Source of the DNA: Gemmatimonadota bacterium
GTDB taxonomy: Bacteria > Gemmatimonadota > Gemmatimonadetes > Gemmatimonadales > GWC2-71-9
DNA length: 41,728 nucleotides
NCBI GenBank assembly: GCA_016209985.1
Contig: JACQVB010000261.1
Span: forward strand, 1-41,728
Direction: 5' to 3'
Every line of letters begins with the position of its first letter. The stretch's first letter is position 1. The translations under genes and the position numbers were made by a program. The notes beneath the pieces were generated by a model. The model did no database searches. It saw only the letters and a list, made by a program, of their open reading frames with translations, and was not told the DNA's origin. This document shows, one piece after another, positions 16,623 to 25,095 of the stretch.

Positions 16623-17081
16623 ATGCGCGCCCGCAATGTGATACTTGCTTCGGTCATTCTAGTCATGGTTTCCTCAACCATGCGAGCGCAGACTGCGCAA
16701 CAGCTGGTCGGCGCATGGAAGCGGGTCTCCTGGCGGGATTCGTCGGGAGCGAGTCTCCAGCCGCCCGGTCCTCCCACCGTGGCGGTGTACAGTGCTGAAG
16801 GCTACTTCGCTCAGACAGGGTTCCCACCCGGGCGACCAAAGAAGCCTCTAGCGGACATGACCAGGGAAGAACTCCTCGCCGTCATCCAGTACGGCGACGC
16901 GTGGAATGGCACGTATAGGCTGTCTGGGAACAAGCTCACGCGTCACATTCTCTCTTACATCGATGCCGATAGCGAGGGGGCTGACGTGGTGCAACTCTTC
17001 CGGATAGTTGGTGATACCCTGATCCTCTCCAACCCCAACCCCGCCAACAAGCGCGAAGCACGTTTCATGCGGTTGAAGTAG
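16623..17081 (+). CDS. Exported lipocalin-like protein
   Basis: 152 residues with a signal peptide (about 1-22, ending TMRAQ). The rest matches the lipocalin-like domain pattern: QLVGAWKRVSWRDSSG, VAVYSAEGYFAQTGFP, DAWNGTYRLSGNKLTRHIL and a final REARFMRLK. Such proteins form a small beta-barrel that may bind lipophilic ligands. It is the sixth and last gene of the operon; a strong terminator follows 23 bp after its stop. Confidence 0.83.
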   Translation: MRARNVILASVILVMVSSTMRAQTAQQLVGAWKRVSWRDSSGASLQPPGPPTVAVYSAEGYFAQTGFPPGRPKKPLADMTREELLAVIQYGDAWNGTYRLSGNKLTRHILSYIDADSEGADVVQLFRIVGDTLILSNPNPANKREARFMRLK

Positions 17082-17104
17082 GTCCACGCGCCCCCTGAAA
17101 ACAG

Positions 17105-17130
17105 AGGCCCGGGACTTTCCCGGGCCTTTC
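17105..17130 (+). terminator. Rho-independent terminator ending the secretome operon
   Basis: A 10-bp perfect GC-rich stem (AGGCCCGGGA / TCCCGGGCCT) with a 3-nt CTT loop and a following TTTCTCTT run. It also separates the operon from the converging lipoprotein gene. Confidence 0.92.
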
Positions 17131-17153
17131 TCTTACGCGATCCCAAGTCAGAG

Positions 17154-17957
17154 TTAGTGGCAGTTGCTCACCACATGCGTCACCAGGTTCAGGTTGCACG
17201 TCTTGTCATTCACCTTGAGCACCACGTTTCCCTGCGCGTCCGCCGGGAACGTGACCTCGACCCTGCGCACCACGTCTCGGCTCTCCGTGGTGCTGCCCTT
17301 GGTGAAGGTCGCATGGACGGAATCGACCCGCACGATGGATCCGGACACCGGGAAGGGATTGGAGGACCGGGGCAGGTTCCAGGTCACTCCCTTGACCGAA
17401 TCACGCGCCGCCTCGGCGTGCGTGCGGCTGATGCTGTCATTGGCAAACTGGGTCGTATCGTGCGCCACCGACAGCCCTACATGAGTACGCGACTGCTCGA
17501 CCGGTGGTTGGGCGGTATTGAAGTTCCTGGTTACGGTGTCGTCGGCCACCCGGTGAACGGCGCCGCTCCACGTGGCGGTTCTCCCGCCGGTGGTGCTGGC
17601 GGTTCCACTCCGATCGCCGGACACGGTCACGTGGGTGACGATCTTCCGGACCGAGGAGAACGGGGCGCATCCCGCGACTACCGCGCCGTTGGCGTCATAG
17701 CAGGTCCGGGTCCGGCTGACCGTCAACGAAGACGGTGAGCCCGGGCTTAGGGCGGCGGGGGCGGGCATCGCCGCGTCCTCGTTGCCCGCCATGGTCTCGA
17801 TGGAGGTCGCGATCGCGTCGCCGGCGATGTTTGCCACGTCGGCCGTGACGGTGGAGTCGCTGTACAGTAATGCGGCCACAGAGGTGCCGTCGTTGCACGC
17901 CGAAAGGCCGAGGACCGCCGCCGCCGCGATCAGGGAGAATGAGGAAATCGTTTTCAC
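17154..17957 (-). CDS. Putative lipoprotein of unknown function
   Basis: 267 residues from GTG at 17957 with AAGGAG 7 nt upstream. The signal ends in a lipobox (VLGLSAC, Cys21), so the protein should be lipid-anchored. The mature part is rich in Thr, Ser, Val and Ala and looks all-beta (RTATWSGAVHRVADDTVTRN, VRRVEVTFPADAQGNVVLKV). It has two close Cys residues near the middle (TCYDANGAVVAGC) and two at the C-terminus (TCNLNLVTHVVSNC), which could form disulfides. I do not recognise a family. It has its own promoter region and converges on the six-gene operon. Confidence 0.8.
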   Translation of the reverse strand: MKTISSFSLIAAAAVLGLSACNDGTSVAALLYSDSTVTADVANIAGDAIATSIETMAGNEDAAMPAPAALSPGSPSSLTVSRTRTCYDANGAVVAGCAPFSSVRKIVTHVTVSGDRSGTASTTGGRTATWSGAVHRVADDTVTRNFNTAQPPVEQSRTHVGLSVAHDTTQFANDSISRTHAEAARDSVKGVTWNLPRSSNPFPVSGSIVRVDSVHATFTKGSTTESRDVVRRVEVTFPADAQGNVVLKVNDKTCNLNLVTHVVSNCH

Positions 17958-18141
17958 TGCTTGCTCCTTGTGGCTGGATTGGCCGCATCAGGCTCTATTG
18001 CGATTGACGCCCGCCCGGCGCGTTCGTTAATACGAACCTTCCAGTCGTGCTCCACCGGTGAGCGGCATCACCAATGTGAGCCGCGTCACACCGAACTCCA
18101 TGCTCGCGTCCTTTCTTCGCCGTCTCGAGGGTAACGTACTG

Positions 18142-19201
18142 ATGATGAACTCACCGCAGGTCGGGATGCTTGCTGGCGCAGCGCTGCTCGGGCTTTCGAT
18201 CGCCGCGTGCAATGGCGCATCCACCGCCCCTGGCCCGGCAGGCAGCAGCCGCATTCCGCTCCCGGAACTCGCGACCGGAACCTACAAAGGATTCTCCGGC
18301 GGTCTCTATCCGAATGAGTCCAACGTCGAGCCCTCCGCGCACGCGGCCGCCGGGCTCAGTCGTGCGCAAAGCCTCACCGCGCTCGATACCGCCGGGAAGC
18401 CGAGTCCCAATGGGAAGATCGTGCTGCTCTCGGTGGGAATGTCCAATACCACTCAGGAATTCTGTGCTGCGAGTTCCACCACGACCAATTGCTCCAGCTG
18501 GACCTTCATGGGCCAGGCCGCCACTGATGCAGCCGTGAACCACGGCACGCTCGCCCTGGTGAACGGCGCGCGCGGTGGCCAGGATGCGACGACGTGGGAT
18601 TCCCCCAGCGATGCCAACTACGATTCGGTTCGGGTCAACCGGCTGCAGCACACAGGGGTTCTCCGAAAAACAGGTGCAGGCCGCCTGGGTCAAGCAAGCG
18701 AACGCGGGGCCGAGGGACTCGCTGACCTCTGTTCAGGCCGACGCTTACCAGCTCGAGACCGCACTGGGCAACACCGTGCGCGCGCTGAAGACCCGGTATC
18801 CCAACTTGAAACTGATATTCCTCTCGAGCCGGATCTACGCCGGCTACGCGACCACTACGCTCAACCCCGAACCCTTCGCCTACGAGAGCGGATTCTCAGT
18901 GAAATGGCTGATCGAAGCGCAAATACGCCAGATGGCCAGCGGGACCACCGACGCACGCGCGGGGAATTTGGATTACGAGTCAGGGGTCGCGCCGTGGCTG
19001 GGTTGGGGGCCCTACCTCTGGGCCGACGGGATGACCCCGCGCTCGACCGACGGGCTTACTTGGGCGCGGGCGGACCTCGCGAGCGACGGCACGCACCCGT
19101 CCCAAACGGGGCAACAGAAGGTCGGGACGATGCTCCTGACGTTCTTCAAGACTTCACGATTCACCAAATGCTGGTTCATGATTGGCGGGGCCTGCTCGTA
19201 A
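18142..19201 (+). pseudogene. SGNH-hydrolase-like lipoprotein, frameshifted
   Basis: The N-terminal part (ATG 18142 or 18145, lipobox GLSIAAC, then GKIVLLSVGMSNTTQEF and LALVNGARGGQDATTW) and the C-terminal part (VRALKTRYPNLKLIFLSSR, then LASDGTHPSQTGQQKVG) are clearly one SGNH-type esterase-like protein. They lie in frames one base apart. The switch falls near 18650-18665 (RVNRLQ, then GFSEKQVQAAW) and looks like one extra base. Likely catalytic residues are the Ser of GMSN and Asp/His of SDGTHPS. The N-terminal frame otherwise continues as Arg-rich nonsense to 19224. Either a recent pseudogene or a sequencing error; a single protein of about 350 residues would result. Confidence 0.78.
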
Positions 19202-19305
19202 GAATCGTCTTCCTGCACCACTAACCACGCCTCTGGCACAACCGGCCGTTCAGTACTAGCGTCCTCCAGTAGTCATCCTTACCGCTGTCCGACAGGAGGA
19301 ATTCC

Positions 19306-20742
19306 ATGAATTGCCGAGTGCCGACTGGTTTGTGGTTCGCTCTCGCCACGCTCACCGTTGCGACGTGGCGCCTTGGGCTGGCCCAGCAGCCGAATACGTC
19401 AGGCAAGTACGCGCCCGGCATGCAAGGAAGCAGCAACGTGCACGTGATGTCACACGTCCCGCTCGGCCGCATGTTCACGGTGGGCGACATCGAGGCCGAG
19501 CAGGAGCTCTCCCGGCCGTATGTTTACGTGCCCCGGATGCAGGGGACCACGCACTCGACCGGATTTACCATCGTCAGCGTGAAGGACCCCCGGCGCGCCA
19601 AAGCGATCTTCACCTGGACCATGGAGAAACCCGAGCTGCTGCGGGCGTACGGCGGACTCCAGGGCAAGTATTTCAAGCTCAATAGCCGCTATTACTACGC
19701 GCAGTCCTTTCAGATCCTGCAAGGCTCGCCGAACACCGAGGTCGGCGCGATCGTGTTCGACGTAACCGGTCTGCCCGACACGACGACCGTCAAGGAAGTG
19801 CGCCGCCTCAGCACGCCGGAGAATCCTGGCGGCTTCCACAATCTGTTCACCTACAAGCACTCCGACGGCCGCGTCCTGTTGTTCACCACTAGCACCGGCC
19901 CGTTCGCCACGATCTGGGATATGCAGCGCTTCGTGAGTGGCGCCGCGGACCAGGGATTCATCAGTCGCGTCCCTATTCCGGACGTGGCTCAAGTGGCGTC
20001 CGGTCCGACTCAGGGGCGCTCGGGGACGCTCAACACGACCGGCACCTATCATGATTTCTACGTGGGGTACGATCCCGCCACCCATCAGGACAAGTTCTAT
20101 GGCGCGGCGTGGTCACAGGGCTACTTCATCTTCGATGTGACCCGGCCGGAAGAGCCCAAGCTGATTACCTCGATCACGGGTACAGCCGGCGCCGGCAGCT
20201 ATCACACCTTCACACCGACGCCGGACGGCCGATACGCGGTGGGGGAACAGGAGTACGTCTACGCCCCTCTCCGCATGTATGACCTGAAGCCGGGGCTCGA
20301 TGGGACCGTGAAAACCATCTCCCGTCCGATCGGCGCGTGGACCTCCGACTGGAAGAATCTTCCACACAATCACGAAGTGCGCTGGCCCTACGTCTTCGTC
20401 TCGGCCTACGAGGATGGATTGCAGGTCCTCAACATGATGGACCCGACGAATCCCTATACCGTCGGTTACTTCTACACGTACGAAGGACGGCGGCAGCGCG
20501 GCTGGGGCGGAGTGGACAAGCCGGAGGAGGGGACCGGCAACGCGAACGGCGCTTTTGGGGTCGAGGTGCGGAACGCCGACGGCATGATCTTCATCAGCGA
20601 TATGAGCGAAGGGCTCTACGTGCTCAAGATGGATGGGTTCGACGGGTGGAACGGGCACCAGTGGGGGATGCCGAATATCTCGTCGGCTCAGGATTGGGAT
20701 AGCGGGCCGGAGGGGGCGCCGAAGCCGGGCAAGGTGAGTTAG
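19306..20742 (+). CDS. Secreted LVIVD-type beta-propeller-like protein (paralogue 1)
   Basis: 478 residues, strong AGGAGG ribosome site, signal peptide ending GLAQQ. The body is a series of beta-strand repeats of LVIVD type (FTIVSVKDPRRAKAIFTW, AIVFDVTGLPDTTTVKEV, LQVLNMMDPTNPYTVGYF, MIFISDMSEGLYVLKMDGF), as in cell-surface beta-propellers. It shares its N-terminal GSSNVHVMSHVPLGR, the HNHEVRWPYVFVSAYEDG segment and the C-terminal DGWNGHQWGMPNISSAQDWD / KVS tail with three paralogues in this window. Conserved His residues recur about once per repeat: GGFHN, KHSDG, YHD, YHTF and HNHE. No enzymatic motif is recognised. It converges on the DadA-like gene with a 12-bp gap. Confidence 0.85.
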   Translation: MNCRVPTGLWFALATLTVATWRLGLAQQPNTSGKYAPGMQGSSNVHVMSHVPLGRMFTVGDIEAEQELSRPYVYVPRMQGTTHSTGFTIVSVKDPRRAKAIFTWTMEKPELLRAYGGLQGKYFKLNSRYYYAQSFQILQGSPNTEVGAIVFDVTGLPDTTTVKEVRRLSTPENPGGFHNLFTYKHSDGRVLLFTTSTGPFATIWDMQRFVSGAADQGFISRVPIPDVAQVASGPTQGRSGTLNTTGTYHDFYVGYDPATHQDKFYGAAWSQGYFIFDVTRPEEPKLITSITGTAGAGSYHTFTPTPDGRYAVGEQEYVYAPLRMYDLKPGLDGTVKTISRPIGAWTSDWKNLPHNHEVRWPYVFVSAYEDGLQVLNMMDPTNPYTVGYFYTYEGRRQRGWGGVDKPEEGTGNANGAFGVEVRNADGMIFISDMSEGLYVLKMDGFDGWNGHQWGMPNISSAQDWDSGPEGAPKPGKVS

Positions 20743-20754
20743 AAGGACCGCCGC

Positions 20755-22002
20755 CTACCGTCTTTGGAATCGTCCCGGATCAAACGGCTTCAAATCGAAG
20801 CTGCTGGTTTGTCCCGTCACCAACTCGGCGACCGCCAGTCCGGTTACGGGTGCCATCGTCATGCCGAGCATCGCGTGGCCGGTCGCAACGTACAGATTGT
20901 CGAACCCCGGAGCGCGGCCGATCGCCGGTAGACCGTCCGGTGTCAGTGGACGCATGCCGGTCCATTCCACCTCGGCCGCGCCGCGCGTCGAGCCCGGGAG
21001 GTAACGGGCCGCGGCGCGACGAATCGCCGCCACGCGCTCGGGAACGATGCGATCGTTCAAACCCGACAGCTCCATCGTGCCACCTAATCGCATGGCGCCG
21101 TTGAACGGACTGACCCCAACTCGCATCTCGTAGAGATACACGGCATGGGAGGGGGCAGCTTCCGGGCCGGTAATCGTGATGCTGTATCCCTTACCGGGTT
21201 GAATGGGAAGCGAGAATCCAAAGCTTTTCGCTAAGTGTCCCGACCAGCTGCCGGCGGCGAGCACAAAGGCGTCGGCTTCCAACCTGCCCTCAGCCGTTTC
21301 GACCATGGTGGCCCGGGTCCCACGTCTGGTCATGCCCGTGATGCTCACTCCGGATCGAACCTCGCCGCCCAATGCCTGGACCCGCGCCAGGAGGCCGGCG
21401 CAGAGGGTCTCCGGTCGCACCCGCCGTTCGTGCAGGACCCGAACTCCTCCTCGCACGTCCGGCGCTAATCGTGGCTCGGCTGCACGGACGCCCTCGCGGT
21501 CCAGCCGTGAGGGGACCGCGAGACCCAGCTCCGCGAAGGCCTGAAACTCGGCAAACGATCGCTCGATTCCCTGGTCCGTCAGGAACAGGAAGAGCATGCC
21601 GTCCTCATGCATCTCGAACTGCACGCCGTCGGCGCGCAGCTCGTTGTAGAGCGCGAACGCACGGCGATTGAGCTCGCTCAGCGCGCCCATGCCGTGGTGA
21701 TAATCATGCTGGTTGCAGTGCCGCCAGAAGCGCCAGAGCCAACCGGCCGAGGAGAGCGCAAAGGCGGGGTCGATATAGAGCGGGCTATCGCGATGCAGCA
21801 TCCATTTAAGGGACTGCACAGTGAGACCGGGAGCCGGCACCGGGTGGGAGAGCGAGGGGCAGATCCAGCCGAGGTTCCCTTTCGAGCATGCGTCGCCCGG
21901 GCGGCCACGGTCGATCACGGTCACTGCTGTGCCACGACGGGCGAGGTGGTAGGCTGTCGCAAGACCCACCACTCCTCCGCCGATAACCACTACGCGAGAC
22001 AT
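20755..22002 (-). CDS. DadA-like FAD-dependent D-amino-acid dehydrogenase/oxidoreductase
   Basis: 415 residues, DAO superfamily. The N-terminal Rossmann motif for FAD is RVVVIGGGVVGLATAYHLA with the acidic end of strand 2 in VTVIDR. Then SKGNLGWICPSLSHPVPAPG matches the DadA-type block after the FAD site. The C-terminal WTGMRPLTPDGLPAIGRAPG and LYVATGHAMLGMTMAPVTG close the FAD site. These enzymes oxidise D-amino acids (or hydroxyproline, or sarcosine-like substrates) to keto acids and pass electrons to the respiratory chain. Placed between two propeller-protein genes, it may use amino acids released by this locus; that is inference. GAGG precedes the ATG. Confidence 0.9.
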   Translation of the reverse strand: MSRVVVIGGGVVGLATAYHLARRGTAVTVIDRGRPGDACSKGNLGWICPSLSHPVPAPGLTVQSLKWMLHRDSPLYIDPAFALSSAGWLWRFWRHCNQHDYHHGMGALSELNRRAFALYNELRADGVQFEMHEDGMLFLFLTDQGIERSFAEFQAFAELGLAVPSRLDREGVRAAEPRLAPDVRGGVRVLHERRVRPETLCAGLLARVQALGGEVRSGVSITGMTRRGTRATMVETAEGRLEADAFVLAAGSWSGHLAKSFGFSLPIQPGKGYSITITGPEAAPSHAVYLYEMRVGVSPFNGAMRLGGTMELSGLNDRIVPERVAAIRRAAARYLPGSTRGAAEVEWTGMRPLTPDGLPAIGRAPGFDNLYVATGHAMLGMTMAPVTGLAVAELVTGQTSSFDLKPFDPGRFQRR

Positions 22003-22033
22003 GGCGCCTCACCTCACCCCTGCCTCACCCCTG

Positions 22034-22059
22034 TCCCCTCTCCGTTACCGGAGAGGGGA
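22034..22059. repeat. REP-like palindrome
   Basis: An 11-bp perfect stem (TCCCCTCTCCG / CGGAGAGGGGA) with a TTAC loop, preceded by two direct copies of CCTCACCCCTG at 22012-22033. This resembles the CCCTCTCC...GGAGAGGG intergenic palindromes spread through many bacterial genomes. No T-run, so it is not a classic terminator. It lies in the divergent gap between the DadA-like gene and paralogue 2. Confidence 0.75.
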
Positions 22060-22105
22060 ACCGAAGTGCTGCGCTGGGGGCTTGAAGACGTGTGGTACTC
22101 CTCAA

Positions 22106-22135
22106 TTGACGCCGAGACAGCCAGGGGGATATTAG
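22106..22135 (+). promoter_or_regulatory. Candidate promoter for propeller paralogue 2
   Basis: TTGACG (22106-22111) followed after 17-18 bp by ATATTA/TATTAG (22129-22135), about 40 bp before the ATG at 22172. The -35 matches five of six bases; the -10 is a fair match. Confidence 0.4.
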
Positions 22136-22171
22136 CTGGAGGTTCCTTCAAAACTCCAGCCAGGAGCCAGG

Positions 22172-23602
22172 ATGAAGCCGCTCGCGTTACTTACCGCTCC
22201 TCTGCTCTTCGCCGCTTCGACAGTGGCCGCCCAGTATCACGAGCCGGGGGCGATGTCTCCGCCAGGGGGCCAGGGAAGCTCCAACGTTCAGGTGATGTCG
22301 CACGTGCCACTGGAGCGGGTGTTCACGGTCGGTGACATCGAGATCGAGCAGGAGCTGTCCCGGCCGTACGCCTATGTTCCGCGACTCGATGGTACCACGC
22401 ACAGCGCCGGGATGAACATCATCAGCCTGAAGGACCCCACCAGAGCGAAAAGCATCTATTACTGGCGGATCGAGCAGCCGGAGCTGCATCAGGGGATCGG
22501 TGCGCTGCAGAACAAGTACTTCAAGGTGAAGAACCGCTACTACGACGCCCAGTCGTTCCAGTTTTCCGCCGGCAGTCCCGATAACGATCTCGGGGCGGTG
22601 ATCCTGGACGTGACCTCGCTGCCCGACACCGCCGGCATCAAGGACGCCGGCCGGGTGCGCGCTCCGGAAACGCCCGGCGGCTTCCACAACATCTACAACT
22701 ACAAGCATTCGGATGGCCGGGTGCTGATGTTCGCGACGGTGTCCGCTCCGCGGGCCAACGTCTACGACATGGAAAAGTTTCTGGGCGGAGATCCGGGTCA
22801 GGGGCTGGTGGGCAGCGTTCCGGTGCCGAGTCCCGGCACGGCGGGCGGAATGCGCGGCTACCATGACTTCTATGTGGGCTACGACCCCGCCACCCATCAA
22901 GACAAGTTCTACGGGGCCGGAGCGGGCGGGTACTATGTCTACGACGTGACCAACACCAGCGCGCCGAAGCTTCTGGTTTCGGTCACCGGAGTCGCGGGGA
23001 TCACCGGAGGACACACGTTCACACCGACGCCCGACGGCCGCTACGCGGTTGCGGAGACTGAATACCAATACGCCCCGCTTCGGATCTTCGATCTCAAGCC
23101 GGCGCTGGACGGCCAGGTCCAGACGATCTCCCGGCCCATCGGCGCCTGGATATCGGATTGGACCACCAACCCTCATAACCACGAGGTGCGCTGGCCGTAC
23201 GTCTTCGTCTCGGCATACGAAGAAGGTCTTCAGGTCTTCAACATGATGGATCCCAGCAATCCCTACACGGTGGGGTTCTACGACACCTATGACGGCCCCC
23301 ATCGGATGGGTCGGGCCCCCAGCGGCGATCCGGAGCAGCGCTGGAATGACCGGACCTACCCGATCATTCCCGCGTCCGAGGTCGTCAATGGTGCATTTGG
23401 AGTAGACGTGCGGAACGCCGACGGTCTGATCGTGATCAGCGATCTGGCGACCGGGTTCTGGGCCTTCAAGATGGATGGGTTTGATGGATGGAACGGCCGC
23501 CAGTGGGGAGTGCCGAACATCAGCTCCGCGCAGGATTGGGACAACGGGCCCGAAGGGGCGGCGAAGCCGGTGAGGGTGAGCGGATTGCACGGCAACCCTT
23601 AG
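22172..23602 (+). CDS. Secreted LVIVD-type beta-propeller-like protein (paralogue 2)
   Basis: 476 residues, signal peptide ending TVAAQ, CAGGAG-type ribosome site. Same layout as paralogue 1: GSSNVQVMSHVPLERVFTVG, GDIEIEQELSRPYAYVPR, MNIISLKDPTRAKSIYYW, GGFHNIYNYKHSDGR, YHDFYVGYDPATHQDKFYG, GGHTFTPTPDGRYAV and NPHNHEVRWPYVFVSAYEEG. It differs in its end: after the shared tail it reads VRVSGLHGNP, seven residues longer than the KVS ending of the others. An extra loop (HRMGRAPSGDPEQRWNDRTY) is also found in paralogue 3. It converges on the CnrX-like gene with a 3-bp gap. Function unknown. Confidence 0.85.
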   Translation: MKPLALLTAPLLFAASTVAAQYHEPGAMSPPGGQGSSNVQVMSHVPLERVFTVGDIEIEQELSRPYAYVPRLDGTTHSAGMNIISLKDPTRAKSIYYWRIEQPELHQGIGALQNKYFKVKNRYYDAQSFQFSAGSPDNDLGAVILDVTSLPDTAGIKDAGRVRAPETPGGFHNIYNYKHSDGRVLMFATVSAPRANVYDMEKFLGGDPGQGLVGSVPVPSPGTAGGMRGYHDFYVGYDPATHQDKFYGAGAGGYYVYDVTNTSAPKLLVSVTGVAGITGGHTFTPTPDGRYAVAETEYQYAPLRIFDLKPALDGQVQTISRPIGAWISDWTTNPHNHEVRWPYVFVSAYEEGLQVFNMMDPSNPYTVGFYDTYDGPHRMGRAPSGDPEQRWNDRTYPIIPASEVVNGAFGVDVRNADGLIVISDLATGFWAFKMDGFDGWNGRQWGVPNISSAQDWDNGPEGAAKPVRVSGLHGNP

Positions 23603-23605
23603 ACC

Positions 23606-24067
23606 CTATCGTGGTCGGTTGGGGGCGCCCGCGCGGATCTCGCCCAGGATGTCCTGCTGTTCCGCGGTCAGCGCATTCTTGATTTTGATCAAGAGTCCGA
23701 GATGCGCTTTCTTGACCTGTCGCTCGACGTCCAGCAGGCGGTCTACCTGTGCCAACGCGGCCACCGCATCGACCGAGGGCCGGTCGAGCAGCGCGCTCAA
23801 GCGCTGCTCCTCGTCCTGCATTCGCCATTGCAGGTCGATGACCTGCCCTTGGAGCTCCTTGATCCCGGCGGTAATGACCTCACGTTGCTGGGCTGTGAGT
23901 CCCAGACGCCGCTGCTGCTGCATCACCAATTCAGGGGGAAACAGGTGCATGCCGAACCCGGAATCCGGGGGAGGCTGGGGAGGGGGGGGCGCCGGCGCCG
24001 GTTGCTGAGCCAGGCCGGTGGACGCCATCGACACGATGGCCATGACGATCAGGGCGAAGCGGTTCAT
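23606..24067 (-). CDS. Periplasmic Spy/CpxP/CnrX-like metal-sensor-type protein
   Basis: 153 residues from ATG at 24067 with AAGGAG 7 nt upstream. The signal peptide ends TGLAQQ, followed by a Pro-rich linker. The mature part is a helical hairpin with repeated LT-x-x-Q signatures (RLGLTAQQREVI, KNALTAEQQDIL) as in Spy/CpxP and CnrX-like periplasmic proteins. It lies downstream of an anti-sigma-like gene and an ECF sigma gene in one operon, matching the CnrYXH logic in which the periplasmic protein senses metal or envelope state. The sensed signal is unknown. Confidence 0.85.
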   Translation of the reverse strand: MNRFALIVMAIVSMASTGLAQQPAPAPPPPQPPPDSGFGMHLFPPELVMQQQRRLGLTAQQREVITAGIKELQGQVIDLQWRMQDEEQRLSALLDRPSVDAVAALAQVDRLLDVERQVKKAHLGLLIKIKNALTAEQQDILGEIRAGAPNRPR

Positions 24068-24092
24068 GAGTGACTCCTTCCGTCGAAGGTCT

Positions 24093-24452
24093 TCATCGGT
24101 CAATCGGCATCGCGCGGATCCGGGCGACATCAGCGATCCCGATTTGGGGGACCCGGCGCAAGAGATCGGTCCCGGGGGTTTCCAGGAGAAAGTCCGTCGG
24201 TACCACCCAGGTGCTCGCGCGGTAGAGTGCCAATTGATTCCGGGCGGCCGTGTCACGCCGCTGCCTGAGCCACAGGGTGGTGGCGCCGGCCCCCACCAGC
24301 AGTCCGATGGCCGCGGCGGCGCGCAGGAGGCGGGGCCAGGACGAAACCAGAGGCCGTTCCGGAACCGCAAACGGCGGCGCCTGTGCCGCTTCTTCGCGAC
24401 GGAGCGACCGGAAGCGCGCGCTCAGCTCTTGATCATCCATACTATCCTTCAT
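24093..24452 (-). CDS. Small membrane protein, probable anti-sigma factor
   Basis: 119 residues. The N-terminal 35 residues are charged and cytosolic (DDQELSARFRSLRREEA), followed by one transmembrane helix (LLRAAAAIGLLVGAGATTLW) and a short periplasmic part. Size, topology and position fit an anti-sigma factor; it lacks the zinc HxxxCxxC motif. Its ATG overlaps the sigma stop (ATGA), which indicates translational coupling. The assignment rests on context and topology, not on a recognised domain. Confidence 0.75.
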   Translation of the reverse strand: MKDSMDDQELSARFRSLRREEAAQAPPFAVPERPLVSSWPRLLRAAAAIGLLVGAGATTLWLRQRRDTAARNQLALYRASTWVVPTDFLLETPGTDLLRRVPQIGIADVARIRAMPIDR

Positions 24453-25027
24453 CCCGCGTCCTCCTGCAGCCGCTCTCGCAAACGGCGTTTCCCCCGTTGG
24501 TAGTGTGTCCGTGCCGTTCCCACTGATATGCCCAACACGGCCGCCGCCTCCTCGATCGTCAGGTCCTGGTAGAAGACGAGATGAAGAAGTTCGCGCTGGC
24601 GTCTCGGCAGGGACCGCAGTTGCGAGACCAATCGCGCGTTCGATTCCGCATGGGTCAACCCGCTTTCGGCGTCGTCACCGGAGGGGATCTCCTTGTCGTG
24701 CCCGTCGAGCGATGCCAGCGGTACGAATCGTCGCCACATCCAGCTACGGTAGTGTTCCGCTGCGGTCCGCCGGATCACCCCGAAGATCCAGGTGCGAAAG
24801 CCGGAGTGGGCGAGAAAGTGCGCCCGTCCGTCCAGAATCTTGAGATAGCTCGCTTGCAGCACGTCTTCCGCCATGCTTCGATCCCAGCGACAGCAGGAGA
24901 GCGCCCAGCCGAACGCCGCACGGTGGTGCTCTTTGAGCTCCGTTTCCAGCTCGATCGGTCTCATCGGAATGGTCCGGGGCCGGCCGCCCTCCGCCTTGGT
25001 ATCAATGAGTGCATTTGGCGCCATCAT
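24449..25027 (-). CDS. ECF-type RNA polymerase sigma factor
   Basis: 192 residues if started at ATG 25027. Region 2 is HHRAAFGWALSCCRWD, AEDVLQASYLKILDG and FRTWIFGVIRRTAAEH. Region 4 is LVSQLRSLPRRQRELLHLVF and LTIEEAAAVLGISVGTARTH. Homology begins only near residue 25. A TATAAT overlaps the first ATG (25031-25026), so the true start may be the ATG at 24964 (171 residues). Neither start has a clear ribosome site. It heads an operon with the anti-sigma-like and CnrX-like genes, and is probably autoregulated and released under envelope or metal stress. Confidence 0.9.
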   Translation of the reverse strand: MMAPNALIDTKAEGGRPRTIPMRPIELETELKEHHRAAFGWALSCCRWDRSMAEDVLQASYLKILDGRAHFLAHSGFRTWIFGVIRRTAAEHYRSWMWRRFVPLASLDGHDKEIPSGDDAESGLTHAESNARLVSQLRSLPRRQRELLHLVFYQDLTIEEAAAVLGISVGTARTHYQRGKRRLRERLQEDAG

Positions 25028-25095
25028 TATATGACTGGACCGTCTTCACCGAGCCGTCCTTGCGTCTGCCACTCCGCAGTCCGCAGCTTAGCTCG

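Noticed and set aside
22187-23590. Long antisense frames to propeller paralogues (also 19450-20085, 25955-26947, 29329-30159)
   Set aside because: All four look similar to each other only because the sense genes are homologous; they have no signal, ribosome site or family motif.
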